Notes under the pieces: model-generated
The model's input: only the letters and a program-made list of their open reading frames with translations
What the model was told of the DNA's origin: nothing
Databases searched by the model: none
Position numbers and translations under genes: made by a program
Origin: Acestrorhynchus altus
Taxonomy: Eukaryota > Chordata > Actinopteri > Characiformes > Acestrorhynchidae
Direction of reading: 5' to 3'
Length of the DNA stretch: 64,000 nucleotides
Assembly (NCBI GenBank): GCA_034509495.1
Contig: CM067522.1
Coordinates: 7,138,916-7,202,915 of the forward strand
Shown here: one piece after another, positions 24,606 through 36,010 of the stretch
Layout: the number at the start of each line of letters is the position of its first letter
How positions within the stretch are numbered: position 1 is the stretch's first letter

Positions 24606-25772
24606 TTGTGTACTCAAAATGTCTGAACACAATGACAACCAGAACGTCACTCAACAATTTCTTGACGAGAACCTCTTGGAGGTTCTTGACGCTGTACAAC
24701 CAACTTATCTATTGAACAGGAGAAAAGTTAGCATAGCTAAAAACTGCAGTAGCAGCCATCTGAAAAGACATGAAAGACATCAGAAAAGTGGGTTATACAG
24801 TGTACACAGTGCACAAACTTCAGAATAAAAGTCCTAAAAAAGGATAATACTTAAGGATAAACATACATGAATAACAAAAATAATAATGTACATTCAGGTA
24901 GTTTGAGTTATTTTATTTTGTACTGTCAAATATTTTGAAGAACTTACAAATAGCTCATCAAAATTCTTGCATCAAACACACTCTGCATAATCAATTTCCA
25001 ACAGGATTTCTTAGTAATATAATGTTTTAATTATAAGCAAAAACAAATTAGGCACATTAAATGACATCTCAAAACATGATCAAATTCATAAAAATATGTA
25101 CATTTTCTGAACATTTGCATCTCAAACAGAGAGGATTACCTACCATCTCCTGAAAATAACAGTGACTGTCTCCTATAAATACTTTTCTAATTAAAGTATG
25201 TCACACTATGAAAACATCCCACGAAATTGGCCTCGAGTTTGAAAGTTTAATATAAGTAAACTTCAGACAAGAACACATTTGGCTTCAGTGTTCAGTTATT
25301 GCAGTGTTAGTGAGCTTTAGCCTTCTTTTAAAGAACTGTTCTCGCACATCATAAGGGCCCTCCTTTAACTGTGTGCTTCAAGGCCATCTAGGGTCTCCAG
25401 TTCTCCCCACCTGGCCCACGCTCAGCACCACAGCTAACTTTCTCCACATGGGCGCTGACACAGTGCTTCCTGTGAGCTCCCCACTCCCTCTCTTTCTCTC
25501 CCTCTGGAGACCTTCCAGCTCTCAGTCAGCTGCAGCCCGTGTGATCTGGCTCTGCTCCCATGAGTCCTCAACTGTTACAAATCAGCCCTCGATGTGCTCA
25601 AGCATTCCTGTCTCCTCTCTCACACACACACCCAAACAGAACCGGCTAGAACGCTTTACAACCACATCTGAGTTTTACAGTGACATTCAAAAGTCCTGAT
25701 TCCTTCACATTGTTTACACTATCATTACAAGATCAATATCCTCGAATGATTTGAAACCTGTCTGGCTGCACA
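24606..25772. other. Non-coding, nothing recognised
   Basis: AT-rich to mixed sequence without a supportable exon or element boundary. Confidence 0.5.
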
Positions 25773-26155
25773 ATCACTATATGTCCAAATGATTGTGGAC
25801 ACCCATTTTAAAAAATGCATTCAGTTACTTAAGTTGCACCTATTGCTGACACAGATGTGCAAATGCACACAGCAAATCTAATCCCTGTAGATAAGAACTG
25901 CCAACAGAATTGGATCTGGAGCAGATAAACCTATTGACACCATGCCTAATGGCAGCTATGAAGTGGAGGGCTACAAAACCACCCAGCACTGAGCTGTGGA
26001 GCTGTGTTCTCTGGAATAATGGTGCTCTGTCCAAGACTTTTGGGATGAAATGTTGCTGAATGCAATCAAATCAAAATCAATGCTCCAAAATGTAGTTGAA
26101 AGTCTTTCCTGGACAGTAGAGGCCATGTCTCCAACAAAAGCAGGATAAACTCTTT
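25773..26155 (-). mobile_element. MITE, 'ggacatatagtg' family (inverted copy)
   Basis: It begins 'cactatatgtccaaatgatt' and continues through the inverse of the blocks seen at 20693-20974 (ctctggaataatggtgctct; tgacaccatgcctaatggca). A long inverted copy, nearly complete on its 3' side. Confidence 0.7.
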
Positions 26156-26269
26156 AGACCATCGGTTCTCGAAGCTGATGTGTTCGACGTAGACAACATT
26201 TGTAAGCATAAGAATCTGAACCTCTTCAAAAGGGCCGAATTATGATAGCTAGGTCAGAGCATCTTGTCG

Positions 26270-26640
26270 AGTATTCCCAATATCATCTTCTTCTTCTTTC
26301 AGCTGCTCCCTTTAGGGGTCATCTGCCTCCATCTTGCCCTATCCCCTGCCTCCTCTACTGTTACACCAACCATCTCCATGTCCACCTTCACTATACCCAT
26401 AAACCTTCTCTGAGGTCTTCCTCTTCTCCTTCTGCCCGGCAGCTCCATCTCCAACATTCTTTGTCCGATACATCCCCTATTCCTCCTCAACACGTGTCCA
26501 AACCATCTCAACCTGGCCTCTCTGGCTTTATCTCCAAACTGCTCCACCTTCACTGTCCCTCTGATCTGCTCATTTCTAATCCTTGTCACTCCCAAAGAAA
26601 ATCTCAACATCCGAGTATTCCCAAAATGCATTTTAAAATG
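26270..26640 (-). mobile_element. RTE-type LINE, 3' end of reverse transcriptase
   Basis: A minus-strand frame of about 110 codons encodes a typical LINE C-terminus: Arg-Trp-Phe-Gly-His-Val, then a basic Gly-Arg-Arg-Arg-Arg-Gly-Arg-Pro stretch, then Asp-Met-Glu-Met-Val-Gly-Val and Arg-Ala-Arg-Trp-Arg-Gln-Met. A gaagaagaag tail abuts its 3' end, as in RTE elements. It is 5'-truncated: no polymerase core (Tyr-X-Asp-Asp) is present. Confidence 0.75.
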
Positions 26641-26924
26641 TCAAAACTCAATATAAACAGTATCGTCTCTGCCCACACCTTCCTCTGTTTGTGCATGTGG
26701 GAAGTGAAGAGTAGCCCATCTGTTTGTCCAAAGGTTTATCACACTTTATATTATTTATATATTTATATTTATTGCGCACTGTAGTCACTGTAGTAATGGA
26801 ATAATAAGCCATGCGGTGAAACAGAGATATAATAAAGCTAAGAGTTTGATTGGAAACACACTTTATAGTTATAACACAGCAGTACAGCAGGTTTCAAGCT
26901 CTGCATTTAAACACCAATGCTAGT

Positions 26925-27140
26925 GACCACACTCGCACACTAGTGAATTAGGGGCGAGAAAACACCTGGAGCAGTAGGCAGTATTTGGGGGTTCAGTGCC
27001 CTGCTCAAGGCCACCCCAGCTGTGACCACTGAAAGAGAAGAAAGCTCTGTTCCTCCCCCCCTCCCTCACAGGGGGTTGAACCCATGACCTTCCAGTCCCA
27101 AAGCTGTTTCTCTAACCTTTAGGCTGCTAATCGAGGTTAA
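26925..27140 (-). mobile_element. Degenerate tRNA-derived SINE
   Basis: On the plus strand 'cagtgccctgctcaaggcca' and 'ggggttgaacccatgacctt', followed by 'ctctaacctttaggctgcta', are the inverse of a SINE body, B box and A box. Divergent from the copy at 24090. Confidence 0.65.
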
Positions 27141-27235
27141 AAGTGATGTATTGTGGATGTTATTCCACACTCATGAGGCACTGTATGGAAATGATTTCTT
27201 ACCAAATTCTGCAGTGGCACTTCATTCGTATATAC

Positions 27236-27645
27236 ACTATACGGACAAAAGTACTGGGACACTTGCTCATCCATTGTTTCTTCTGAAATAAGGATTATTT
27301 TAAAAAAAATGTATCCAGAATTTGTTAGAGTAACTGTCTCTACTCTCCAGGGAAAGCTACTTGACTTGGTTCATTTTTATCTGCTCCAGAGACGCCCATT
27401 CTACTGGCAATAGTTCTATAAAGTATTCTCAGTTGGAAATTCCAAAAATTCCAAATCAGTTTTCTGGTGCGACACATGTGACACATGACAACAAACCATT
27501 GATGGTAGGGCTGACCACAGTGCCTCCACACACAGATTTGTTGGCCATCTCTATCAAGACAGAAGCAGGACTTAGATAAGGAGTTAGATAAGCTGTGGGT
27601 GCATTTGCACATCTGTGTCAGCAATGTGTGCAACAAAGGTACACA
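27236..27645 (+). mobile_element. MITE, 'ctatacggacaaaagt' family with internal insertion
   Basis: The left terminus is 'cactatacggacaaaagtac'. Element interior continues to about 27424 and resumes at about 27560 (gcatttgcacatctgtgtca). The intervening 130 bases or so include 'gacaacaaaccattgatggt ... gctgaccacagtg', which recurs at about 30084-30135. That suggests a nested insertion of another repeat. Confidence 0.6.
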
Positions 27646-28140
27646 CAATCTAACTTTCCAACTGAGCTCACAGGGGTGTGTCTTAGTTCTATCTCTACAT
27701 GTAGGCAGCATCTGTTTCAGTATTAAAGCTGCAGCCATATAAATGACATCACCAATCCTGATAAAATTACACATCAAAAATTTACTCCATTCAACTCAAT
27801 ATCAGTACAGTATTTATTGATCTAACAGAAGGTTTTCCCAGATTTACCCTAATATAAGCCCTTTGTGTGACAGATGTGGTTCACACTTTGCTTTCATCAT
27901 ATGTTTTGGGCTCGTTTGTCACTACATTCTTTTTGGACACACATTTTTACAAAAACGTCCGAGGTCCTGGATCAATGCATCCCTCTCCTCTGATTGCGCC
28001 AATGGAATTCCACCTCAATCCCTACCATTGTCCACTTCTGAGACTTCATATGCTTGTCGTTGGTGGCCAGGAGGCTGCTTTTAAAAAAACTGGACAATCA
28101 ATGCCCTCCCTCCTTCACCCAATGGATCAGAGACGATTTG

Positions 28141-28345
28141 ACTTGATGATTTGACGATTTGAATCCAGATGAGCTGGATTGAGGATCTCGCAGGAGTTTA
28201 TGGACTATGTGTAACAGTGTTTCTCTACTACTTAGAGGGTCTATTTCTTATCCTTTATTCCTGTGCTGTTAACCTTTTTATTTTTTTATTTCTGTAAAGC
28301 TGCTTTGAGACAACAGCAGTTCTGAAGAGCGCTAAACAAATAAAG
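28141..28345 (+). mobile_element. LINE 3' tail
   Basis: It ends 'ctgtaaagctgctttgagac ... agcgctaaacaaataaagtt' with tgatttgatg repeats. This is the near-universal 3' end of a fish LINE family and its SINEs. The upstream part lacks coding sequence. Confidence 0.65.
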
Positions 28346-29399
28346 TTTGATGATTTGATGTTGATACTAATTTCGGTTCTGTCTATATGCCATTAAATCT
28401 GCTCTAACAATGGATAAAATGGCCTGTTTCCACCCCTCCCATTTCTTTTTCTTTATAATAATTCTCTTATAATAATGATTGATATTACAAGTGGCTCCAA
28501 AATGTTCAACAATACCGAATGCGCATTCCTTCCCTGCATGCCACTGAACACTCAAGCTGAGATAACCCACAGAAACCAAAAAGAATAAAGAATAACGCCG
28601 TTTATAATTCTTTAGCACTTGTTCACAGTATATGTTCAACCAATGACTGCAGAAAGTCAAGCGTTCAATGACGTATGCACACACAGTGCAAGAGCGCCCC
28701 CTTGTGGAGTTGTCCTCTGCCTTTAATACAGCTGCTTTTTAATGCTTTGAGTTTAATGAGAGGTGAGGCCCTTTCCTCTGACACCAGCACATATAGAGAT
28801 GAAAGCTCGGTACACCCTGCTGCTGCATGAGCTAATCGCATCAACCAAGAACCGCAAACCCTTAAAGTGAGACGAGGAAAATAAAGCCAAGAGCGTAGAT
28901 CCAGAGCCACTGCAGCAAAGGGCGCCAGTGTTTTTAACAGCTCTGTTTGGTGATGTTTTCTTTCCAGCAAAATAGGAGAAGGGAGAGGGGAGAAGAAAAA
29001 AACACAGCTGCTCCAGGAGGGAAGCCACAGACACATGACAGGCGCATATGGAAACACTGCTCTCAGCACTGGCCTGTCAACTGCTCCCCAAAGAGAGAAG
29101 TGAAGGGCAAAGCTGAGACACTGACAGCCAGCAAGCTCCCGAGTCAACTGACGAAGACACTGTCAAAACAGAGGAGGACAAAATGTAGGAATAAACTGCA
29201 ATATCACCATAAAAAATTAATCCAACACATCTGCAACTGTATGATTTACCTTTATATAAATGCCTATGTCTAAAAGAAACCAACTGCATTCATCAATTCA
29301 TCAATTCTTCATCAATACAGTCATTGCACCCAGAAGGAAATGTCCGATTACAATTTGGGAAGGAAGATAGTGTGTCCAATGGCATCCCACACTCCAGGA
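28346..29399. other. Non-coding; minus-strand open frame of 160 codons not called
   Basis: The patch 28690-29150 is GC-richer and open for 160 codons on the minus strand. It has Cys/Leu/Ser-rich low-complexity content, two overlapping frames and no splice signals at sensible places. It could be a conserved regulatory element; cross-species alignment would decide. Confidence 0.35.
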
Positions 29400-29917
29400 T
29401 ACAGGGGTTGGACAATGAAACTGAAACACCTGGTTTTAGACCACAACAATTTATTAGTATGGTGTACTAGGGCCTCCTTTTGCGGCCAATACAGCGTCAA
29501 TTCTTCTTGGGATACAAACCGGGTTAGCACCCCAACATCCCTTTCAGACAGCTTCCTCTTGCATCCACAGTTAATCCTGTTGGATGTGGTTCGTCCGTCT
29601 TGGTGGTGCTGACGTTACCCTGGATACCGTGGCTCTTGATACATCACAAAGACTTGCTGTCTTGGTCAGATGCGCCAGCAAGACGTGCACCAACAATTTG
29701 TCCTCTTTTGAACTCTGGTATGTCACCCATAATGTTGTGTTCATTGCAATATTTTGAGCAGAACTGTGCTCTTACCTGCTAATTGAACCTCCACACTCTG
29801 CTCTTACTGGTGCAATGAGCAATTAATGAAGATTGGCCACCAGGCTGCTCCAATTTAGCCATGAAACCTCCCACAATAAAATGACAGGTGTTTCACTTTC
29901 ATTGTCCAACCCCTGTA
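29400..29917 (-). mobile_element. Internally deleted Tc1-like transposon with TIRs
   Basis: The ends 'acaggggttggacaatgaaa' and 'tttcattgtccaacccctgt' are inverted repeats of about 28 bp, flanked by TA, the Tc1/mariner target. On the minus strand a short frame begins Met-Gly-Asp-Ile-Pro-Glu-Phe-Lys-Arg-Gly-Gln, the N-terminal helix-turn-helix start of a fish Tc1-like transposase. It then decays, and most of the gene, including the catalytic DDE region, is deleted. Confidence 0.85.
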
Positions 29918-31837
29918 GGACTGCCAATGCAACTGCCCACGATATTGAATTTATGTATGTTTAGAAAAGGTAGGACCACTGGTTGCAGGACCTCATTAAC
30001 GTAATGCTGGGTTGTCAAAGTGCCTGTAATGAAAAAGCTGATCTGGCATCATATGAAACTGGACCCCATACCATGACACTGGACGTGTGATGCATGACAA
30101 CAAACCACTGATCTTGGTGCTGACCACAGTGACAGCACACATGGATTCATTCCCTCCAGTTTATTCATTTCTATTTTCCACCTACAAGCTAGGACTTCAC
30201 ATTCACATTTTTCAAACTTTAACATTAACGCAATGTCACTTTACAGCTGATGTGCTTAGAAGAGAAAACTAACTGCCAGTTGTGTTACATCAGCTAACGT
30301 TGTCCACGTTGACTATCACACTATCACAGTGTATCACACTGACTGATAGTCACGCAATCATCCTCAGTACAAACACATAATTTCATTATGAAACCAGAGG
30401 TGGTGATTGTATGACATCACTCAAAGAGCCACTTGTAGCTCCTTTTAGTTTTCCTTAAAAACAATAGTAGTAGACTGAAATTTGGATTTTGGAATTCTGT
30501 TATTAGCAGTGATCAAATACAAGCAAATTTCAGGTTTTACACTGGCTGCTATACAACATATACAGAAAAGAGCACGTCATCCAATATCGGAAACATCATA
30601 AGCAAGTATAGATGAGATTGATTAACCAATTGACGAGGACTGGGGCAAGTGTGTGTAGATTCAAGCATGTAATACGCAATGCTAATAGGTGGTTTGGCCT
30701 CTAGACTTCTAATATTATTTAGCAACAACAACCTTGTATCCAAAAAACTAGAGAAGCCGACTCCAAACATGTCTCGACTGATCAGCTACATCTGGAGTAA
30801 AGGGAAAACTCTTCCTGTGTAAACTTTGAAACATGTGACCTGCCATGAAGTTTCTGAAGGGGTTAAAACCTGTTCACAAAATCTCGCCATTCAAGCACAG
30901 TCAGGGTCACGGCACTGCGATTTCACAAAGACAACACCTGTCCAGAATAAGCAAGCGTTCTGACCGAACATGACATCATTGTTTCAACAGTCCTCGTCCC
31001 CTCAATGCTGACCTATAGACTCAGAAAGCAGTCAACACAGCCTGGAGGAGGCCAGGAAAAGGGAGTGTCGTCAGATCACAGTCAGCGGACCGCAAACATA
31101 AAGCATACCTTAATGATTCAGCGAATTGGGGCAGAGCAGCCAAGTCTGAACCCGCAATGTTCTTTACGTGTCTTCACTGAGGAGCCAGTGCAACAAATTG
31201 ATTGCACAAATGGATGTTGTGACATGAAGAAACAACACTAAATCAGGGCCATGAAGACAAGTGATGAACAAACTCTTTGTGTAAAGAAGAGAGGTGCAGA
31301 GCCAAGTGATGTAATTGTACTGGCTTAAAGCCCGGAGGCCAAACACTGCTTGGGTAAAGAAGCTCTTCAGCACATTAAGAAGTGTGATGAGCTATTGTAA
31401 AAATACACAATCGTGAAGATTAAGTAGAGAGGTGTACTACGTTACATTAATTTTATATCATATAAAAATCTCATAACTTCTCAGCTCCCACCATTAAAAT
31501 ACACTTTTTTATAAAATTCAGTGAAAGCTTCCTCACAGTCCACTAGCTCTCAGGTCTGCTGGGAAAAAGAGCTGGAAAAATGTCTGGTATTCTTAGTCAG
31601 CCCTGCCTCTGCAAAAAGGAAACAAACAAACAAGTTGCTCAGCTCAAGCCACATGAGGATGATGCTCTATTCCCGATTGATAGACGGTTACCCAGAAAGC
31701 AAAAAGTATTCAGTCCACAAACGCTTCTGAGTCCCTATTTCACCTTACCTTTCCTGGATCCTTTATCCACCTAGACGTAAAGACCTGGGATTCTGTGCTT
31801 CCAGGCTTTGAGAGATTCTCCAGAACAAGGAGAGGGG
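29918..31837. other. Non-coding, repeat fragment
   Basis: 30040-30150 repeats a block also seen inside 27424-27560. The remainder is unique sequence without a supportable exon. Confidence 0.5.
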
Positions 31838-32045
31838 TTGTCAGTCAGTCATTATCTTATCCGCTTTGTCCTGAATAGGGTCATGGTTGATCCAGAGCCC
31901 ACCTGGAGTAATCGGGCTCAAGGCAGGAATACCCCCTGGACAGGGGGACAGTCCATTGCAGGGTACCACACACACAAAGTCACAGTCACACAGAGGGGAC
32001 AATTTATCATGGCCAATTCACCTACCATGTGTAGGAAACCAGAGT
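31838..32045 (-). mobile_element. SINE 3' part (same family as 32607)
   Basis: 'cttatccgctttgtcctgaa' then 'tagggtcatgg', 'agcccacctgga', 'acagtccattgcagggtacc' and 'cacctaccatgtgtaggaaa' follow the order of the inverted SINE at 32607-32940. The tRNA-like head is missing, cut off near the start of the next element. Confidence 0.65.
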
Positions 32046-32102
32046 ATCAACACACACTACCTGTGCCTCCACTGTGCTGCCAGGAGAGGGGTTGTGTAGG
32101 AG

Positions 32103-32595
32103 TTTCATGACTATTTAGATTGTAGATCCTCACTGAAGGCATCAAAACTATGAATAAACACATGTGGAGTTACTGTACTTAACAAAGAAAAGGTGAAATA
32201 ACTGAAAACATGTTTTAAATTCTAGTTTCTTCAAAATAGCCACCCTTTGCTCTGATTACTGCTTTTCACACTCTTGGATTTCTGTCAATGAGCCACTTCT
32301 GGGAGCTCCTTCAAGACTGTAGGAAAACCATTTGAGGTGACGACCTCTTGAAGCTCATTGAGAGAATTCCAAGAGTGTGCAAAGCAGTAATCAGAGCAAA
32401 GGGTGGCTATTTTGAAGAAACTAGAATATAAAACACATTTTCAGTTATTTCACCTTTTTTTGTTAAATACAAAACTCCACATGTTCAATCATAGTTTTGA
32501 TGCCTTCAGTGAGAATCTATAATGTAAATAGTCATGAAAATACAGAAAACTGAGAAGGAGAAGGTGTGTCCAAACTTTTGGTCGGTACTGTATAT
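32103..32595. mobile_element. Long-inverted-repeat Tc1-type MITE
   Basis: The two arms (about 32103-32290 and 32350-32545) are nearly perfect inverted complements over about 180 bp: 'tgaaggcatcaaaactatga' against 'tcatagttttgatgccttca', and 'tctagtttcttcaaaatagc' against its complement. The right end is the Tc1-like terminus 'ccaaacttttggtcggtact'. The matching left terminus is missing, replaced by SINE sequence. RNA from it would fold into a long hairpin. Confidence 0.85.
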
Positions 32596-32606
32596 GTCAG
32601 GAAAAC

Positions 32607-32940
32607 ACATCCATCCATTTTCGGAACCGCTTATTCCTGAATAGGGTCACGGGTGAGCCGGTGCCCAGCCGGCAACTCTGAGCGCAAGAGCGGGAAACAA
32701 CCCTAGACAGGGCGCTAATCCATCGTAGGGCGCCCACACACACACACATCCACACACTAAGGGCCACTTTAGAGTCACCAATTGACCTACCATGCATGTC
32801 TTTGTACTGTGGGGGAAACACAGGGAGAACATGCAAATTCCACACAGTAACTTCCCAGGTCATCCCATCCCAGATCAAACCCAGGTCCTTCTTGCTGTGA
32901 GGCAACAGCGCTATCCACTGCACCACCGTGCCACCGTCAG
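32607..32940 (-). mobile_element. Complete tRNA-derived SINE
   Basis: Read on the minus strand it begins ggcacggtggtgcagtggat (A box), then a B box (gggtttgatctggg), then the body 'catgttctccctgtgtttcc', and ends at an (atgg)n tail. This is the classic fish SINE wording. The plus-strand tail is 'catccatccattttcgg'. Well preserved and full length. Confidence 0.9.
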
Positions 32941-34168
32941 GAAAACACAAATGTGGCAAATTTACCAGACGAGAGAATAACTCCGCAAAAGTATTGCTCA
33001 AAAACTCTGGATGACAGCCGAGGATCTACCGAAAATATCTGGCATATAAATAGATAAAATGTTTCTAATTTTTTGATGAATGAAAGTACACAAATCTATG
33101 AAAACATCCCACAAATATGGCCTAGATTTCTGAAGGTTAAAGGCCATTTTGATTGGAAATGAAATAGGTGACTGTTGGTCTCTGAGTTTTTCAGTGTTTT
33201 TTCCGCAGCTGGTGAGTCACAGTTATGTACTTAGTTATGTACTAACTAAACCAATAAGAAACACACACCACGACGTCATCTTACACTGTAGGCTAATATT
33301 AAACTTACTCTCCCAAAGCCGGTCGATACTGTAAACATAACCTATAGGTCCAGAGCAAGAGGAAGTGTGTAGGTAGACATTAAGATAAACATTACACAAC
33401 TGCGTCACTCTCAGTTACTTCATCTAATCAACTGGGACTGTTCATTAACTACAAAGGCAGCCGGATCTTCCTGAGGCACCTGGTTGGCTCAATTCTTTTA
33501 TTCAGAATATGAGTTTGTACTTTTACAGACATTATGACACGGATTAGGCAACAGCCCCAGGCAGTGTGAGGCAAGGGCAGTCTGCACAGTGCTGACTGAC
33601 GGAGTCTAAGCTTCCATTACTTCAGCAAAACAAATGAAGCAACTTCAGACACTAACTATGACTCTGTCAGTGATGAACATTTAGGCTGAAAAGAAAACAT
33701 GACATTTCTTGTGTGTTGAGGTCTTGAATGATGATTCAAGTTGAACCTTTTGAACTCTCGGCCAATTTTGTGGGTTGTTTTTATTAGTTTGACATACTTT
33801 TAATCGACCAATAATAGAAAAGTAATTACAGCATTTGTCTTTATTTGAGATGTAAAATGATTTTGATCATAAAATGACTGTTTAATGGCTTATAAGGACT
33901 AAAAGCACTGAATCCTGTTGCAAAATGATCATCCAATGTATTTCTGAGCTGAAAATGTAACAATTTTGATGAGTTATTTGTAATGATTAGAATGGCAAGG
34001 ATATTTTTCATAATATTAAGTTCTTCAAAATATTTCACAGGCAAATAAAAAGCAACCTGAATGTCCTTTATTATTTTTATTATTTATATATAAGGATCAA
34101 TCTTATCAGCACTGCATTGGCTTCTGGTTTAATTCCATATTGATTATAAAATTATTTTACTTATGTAT
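32941..34168. other. Non-coding, AT-rich
   Basis: No exon or named element recognised. A short (TA)n run lies at 34165-34183. Confidence 0.5.
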
Positions 34169-34700
34169 ATATATATATATATAAAAAGCACTACACTGGC
34201 TTGCTTCTGAGTACCTGCAAGATCTAATCTCCCATTAGGGCACAGGGTGCTGGCTTCCTACTAGTTTCCAGAATTCTGAAGGCTTCAGCAGGGGGAAGAG
34301 CCTTTTCTCACAAAGCCCCCCAGCTGTGGAATAACCTTCCAGATCATGTTCAGGACTCAGACACAGTCAAGCTCTTCAAGTCTAGGCTGAAAACTCACTT
34401 GTTCAGTGAAGCATTTATTAATTAATGTCTCAGCTTTGTTACAGGCTACAGATCCAAGGGTTCATGGGACTTGTGGTAAACTGGGAGGTTGTGCTGCCGT
34501 CTGACTCCTTCATGTGATCACTGCAATGCTAACCTGGAGCTCCTCTGCCCCATCTGAGAAGGACCCTGAGCTCCCTGGCCACCTCTTCACATTGAGTGCC
34601 CACCTTCCAGGTACTGAAACTGGACTAGTTTCCCACCCTACCGTCACCAACTATGTAGAAATTTACACAAACCCTGATTAGCTGCTACTGTTACTATTAT
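34169..34700 (+). mobile_element. LINE reverse-transcriptase C-terminal relic with 3' UTR
   Basis: The broken frame encodes Phe-Ser-His-Lys-Ala-Pro-Gln-Leu-Trp-Asn-like and Val-Lys-Leu-Phe-Lys-Ser-Arg-Leu-like segments, typical of the last 60 residues of fish LINE ORF2. The downstream 'gagctcctctgccccatctg' and 'gtactgaaactggactagtt' wording recurs partly at about 16.7 kb, implying a shared 3' UTR. Confidence 0.6.
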
Positions 34701-35103
34701 GTCCACCAGCGAAGTAACATTACTTCAGTACACCAGAGTATAAGAGCAGATGTGTCAGTGACATCATAAGCCTGCATGCAGTTTGAGTTTGTACAAGTCG
34801 ACAGAGCTGTGAACATGCACTGCGTGGCTACTTTGGCATTTAAACTTGGATTTAATCCAGTAGGAAATGAGCTGTTTTCTGAGCTGGTAATGAGACTACC
34901 AGGCTTAGACAGGGTAAGATTTGTAGTTCATGATATGTGTATCATGTAGGTTACGCTGATCCTGAGTTATGAAGGTTACTGCCTGCAATGTGCAGAACTT
35001 GGGTACTAAGAGTTAAAGGCAAGGCTTAAAGAACTGTTATTATTCAGATCACACAATATAACCTGTGGCAATGTTTCTATTAGAAACTGAATTTCCCTCA
35101 CAT

Positions 35104-35340
35104 TTGAGGAAGCACAGTGGCACCACAGCTACAGGGGCCTGGGGTTGAGCCAGGGGCCACTCCAGGTCACTGTTCAAAAGTCTGGAGTGTTCTTTCTCTG
35201 TCCTCACAGGTTTCCTTCTGGCCATGCTAAACTGCACCTAGAAATCCTCCCTTGTGCCCAATGATTCCAGGTAGGCTCCGGACCCACCACAACACTGACC
35301 AGAAAGAAGTGGTCGAGAAGATGAATGGACAGATGGATTT
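35104..35340 (+). mobile_element. tRNA-derived SINE, diverged
   Basis: It begins 'aggaagcacagtggcaccac' with a B-box-like 'tggggttgagccagg'. It ends 'gaagatgaatggacagatgg', the same tail type as the inverted copy at 32607. Plus orientation, degenerate. Confidence 0.6.
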
Positions 35341-35414
35341 CAGAAGGTGCAGACGTATCACTTATTCTCCAGATCCAGACCATTCTAAACCTCATTGTTT
35401 TTGTGAGGTCACTC

Positions 35415-35680
35415 AAACACTGATCAGTTATTATATTAAAACCACCAGCCTAATATTCTGTGCTGCCCCATTTTGTGTCAATAGAAAATACAGAATTTGT
35501 CCAATATTATGGGCTAACCTTCACTCCACATGTGCATCAATCACATGACCACAGTATGCCAGGAACACCCACAAGACCTGCAATCACAGGCAGGTCCAAG
35601 TGTCTCAGATTCTTGTGGTTGCCCATTTTTCTGCTTCTAACAAATCACCATCTAATACACCGCCTTCACATCAACTTAAT
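35415..35680 (-). mobile_element. MITE fragment, 'atcggtgta' family
   Basis: 'ttattatattaaaaccacca' and 'cccacaagacctgcaatcac' are inverse forms of blocks in the copy at 47395-47672, which ends 'gctaatcggtgta'. The terminus is degraded. Confidence 0.5.
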
Positions 35681-35884
35681 GGATCAGGTACTGTCTATCT
35701 TCATTTCAATCCACTTCCAAGTCTTGAGATGTTTCTCAATATCAAGAACACTAAATAGGGGCTTGTGTTCTTGGGAAGGACATTGTAGACATTCTAGTTA
35801 CTTGGCGAGAACAAAGTCAAGAGAACACAAGGATATCAGTCCAGAGTGTGTACTAGTGCACCCCACGCTCCTTTGTCGTTTTTA

Positions 35885-36010
35885 CTATATTTAAACTTAG
35901 TGTGTTTAAAGAGGAAATGTCCCCTCCGTGTATTTAGGAACGTGAGCAGGAGTGCAGGGGAGCAGAGTAGAGGAGCAGCTGGGAGCAGAGGGTAGGGCAG
36001 TGCCAGTGAG
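35885..36010 (-). mobile_element. Fragment of 'agggctggg' MITE family
   Basis: 'gagcaggagtgcaggggagc' and 'gaggagcagctgggagcaga' are the inverse of the pyrimidine blocks inside the element at 2951-3304. Confidence 0.5.

Noticed and set aside
26242..26784. Plus-strand frame of 180 codons
   Set aside because: It is antisense to the RTE LINE reverse-transcriptase tail, which explains its openness and Ser/Pro/His-rich content.
28665..29147. Minus-strand frame of 160 codons
   Set aside because: It has low-complexity, Cys/Leu/Ser-rich content, a competing overlapping frame and no plausible splice sites or similarity.
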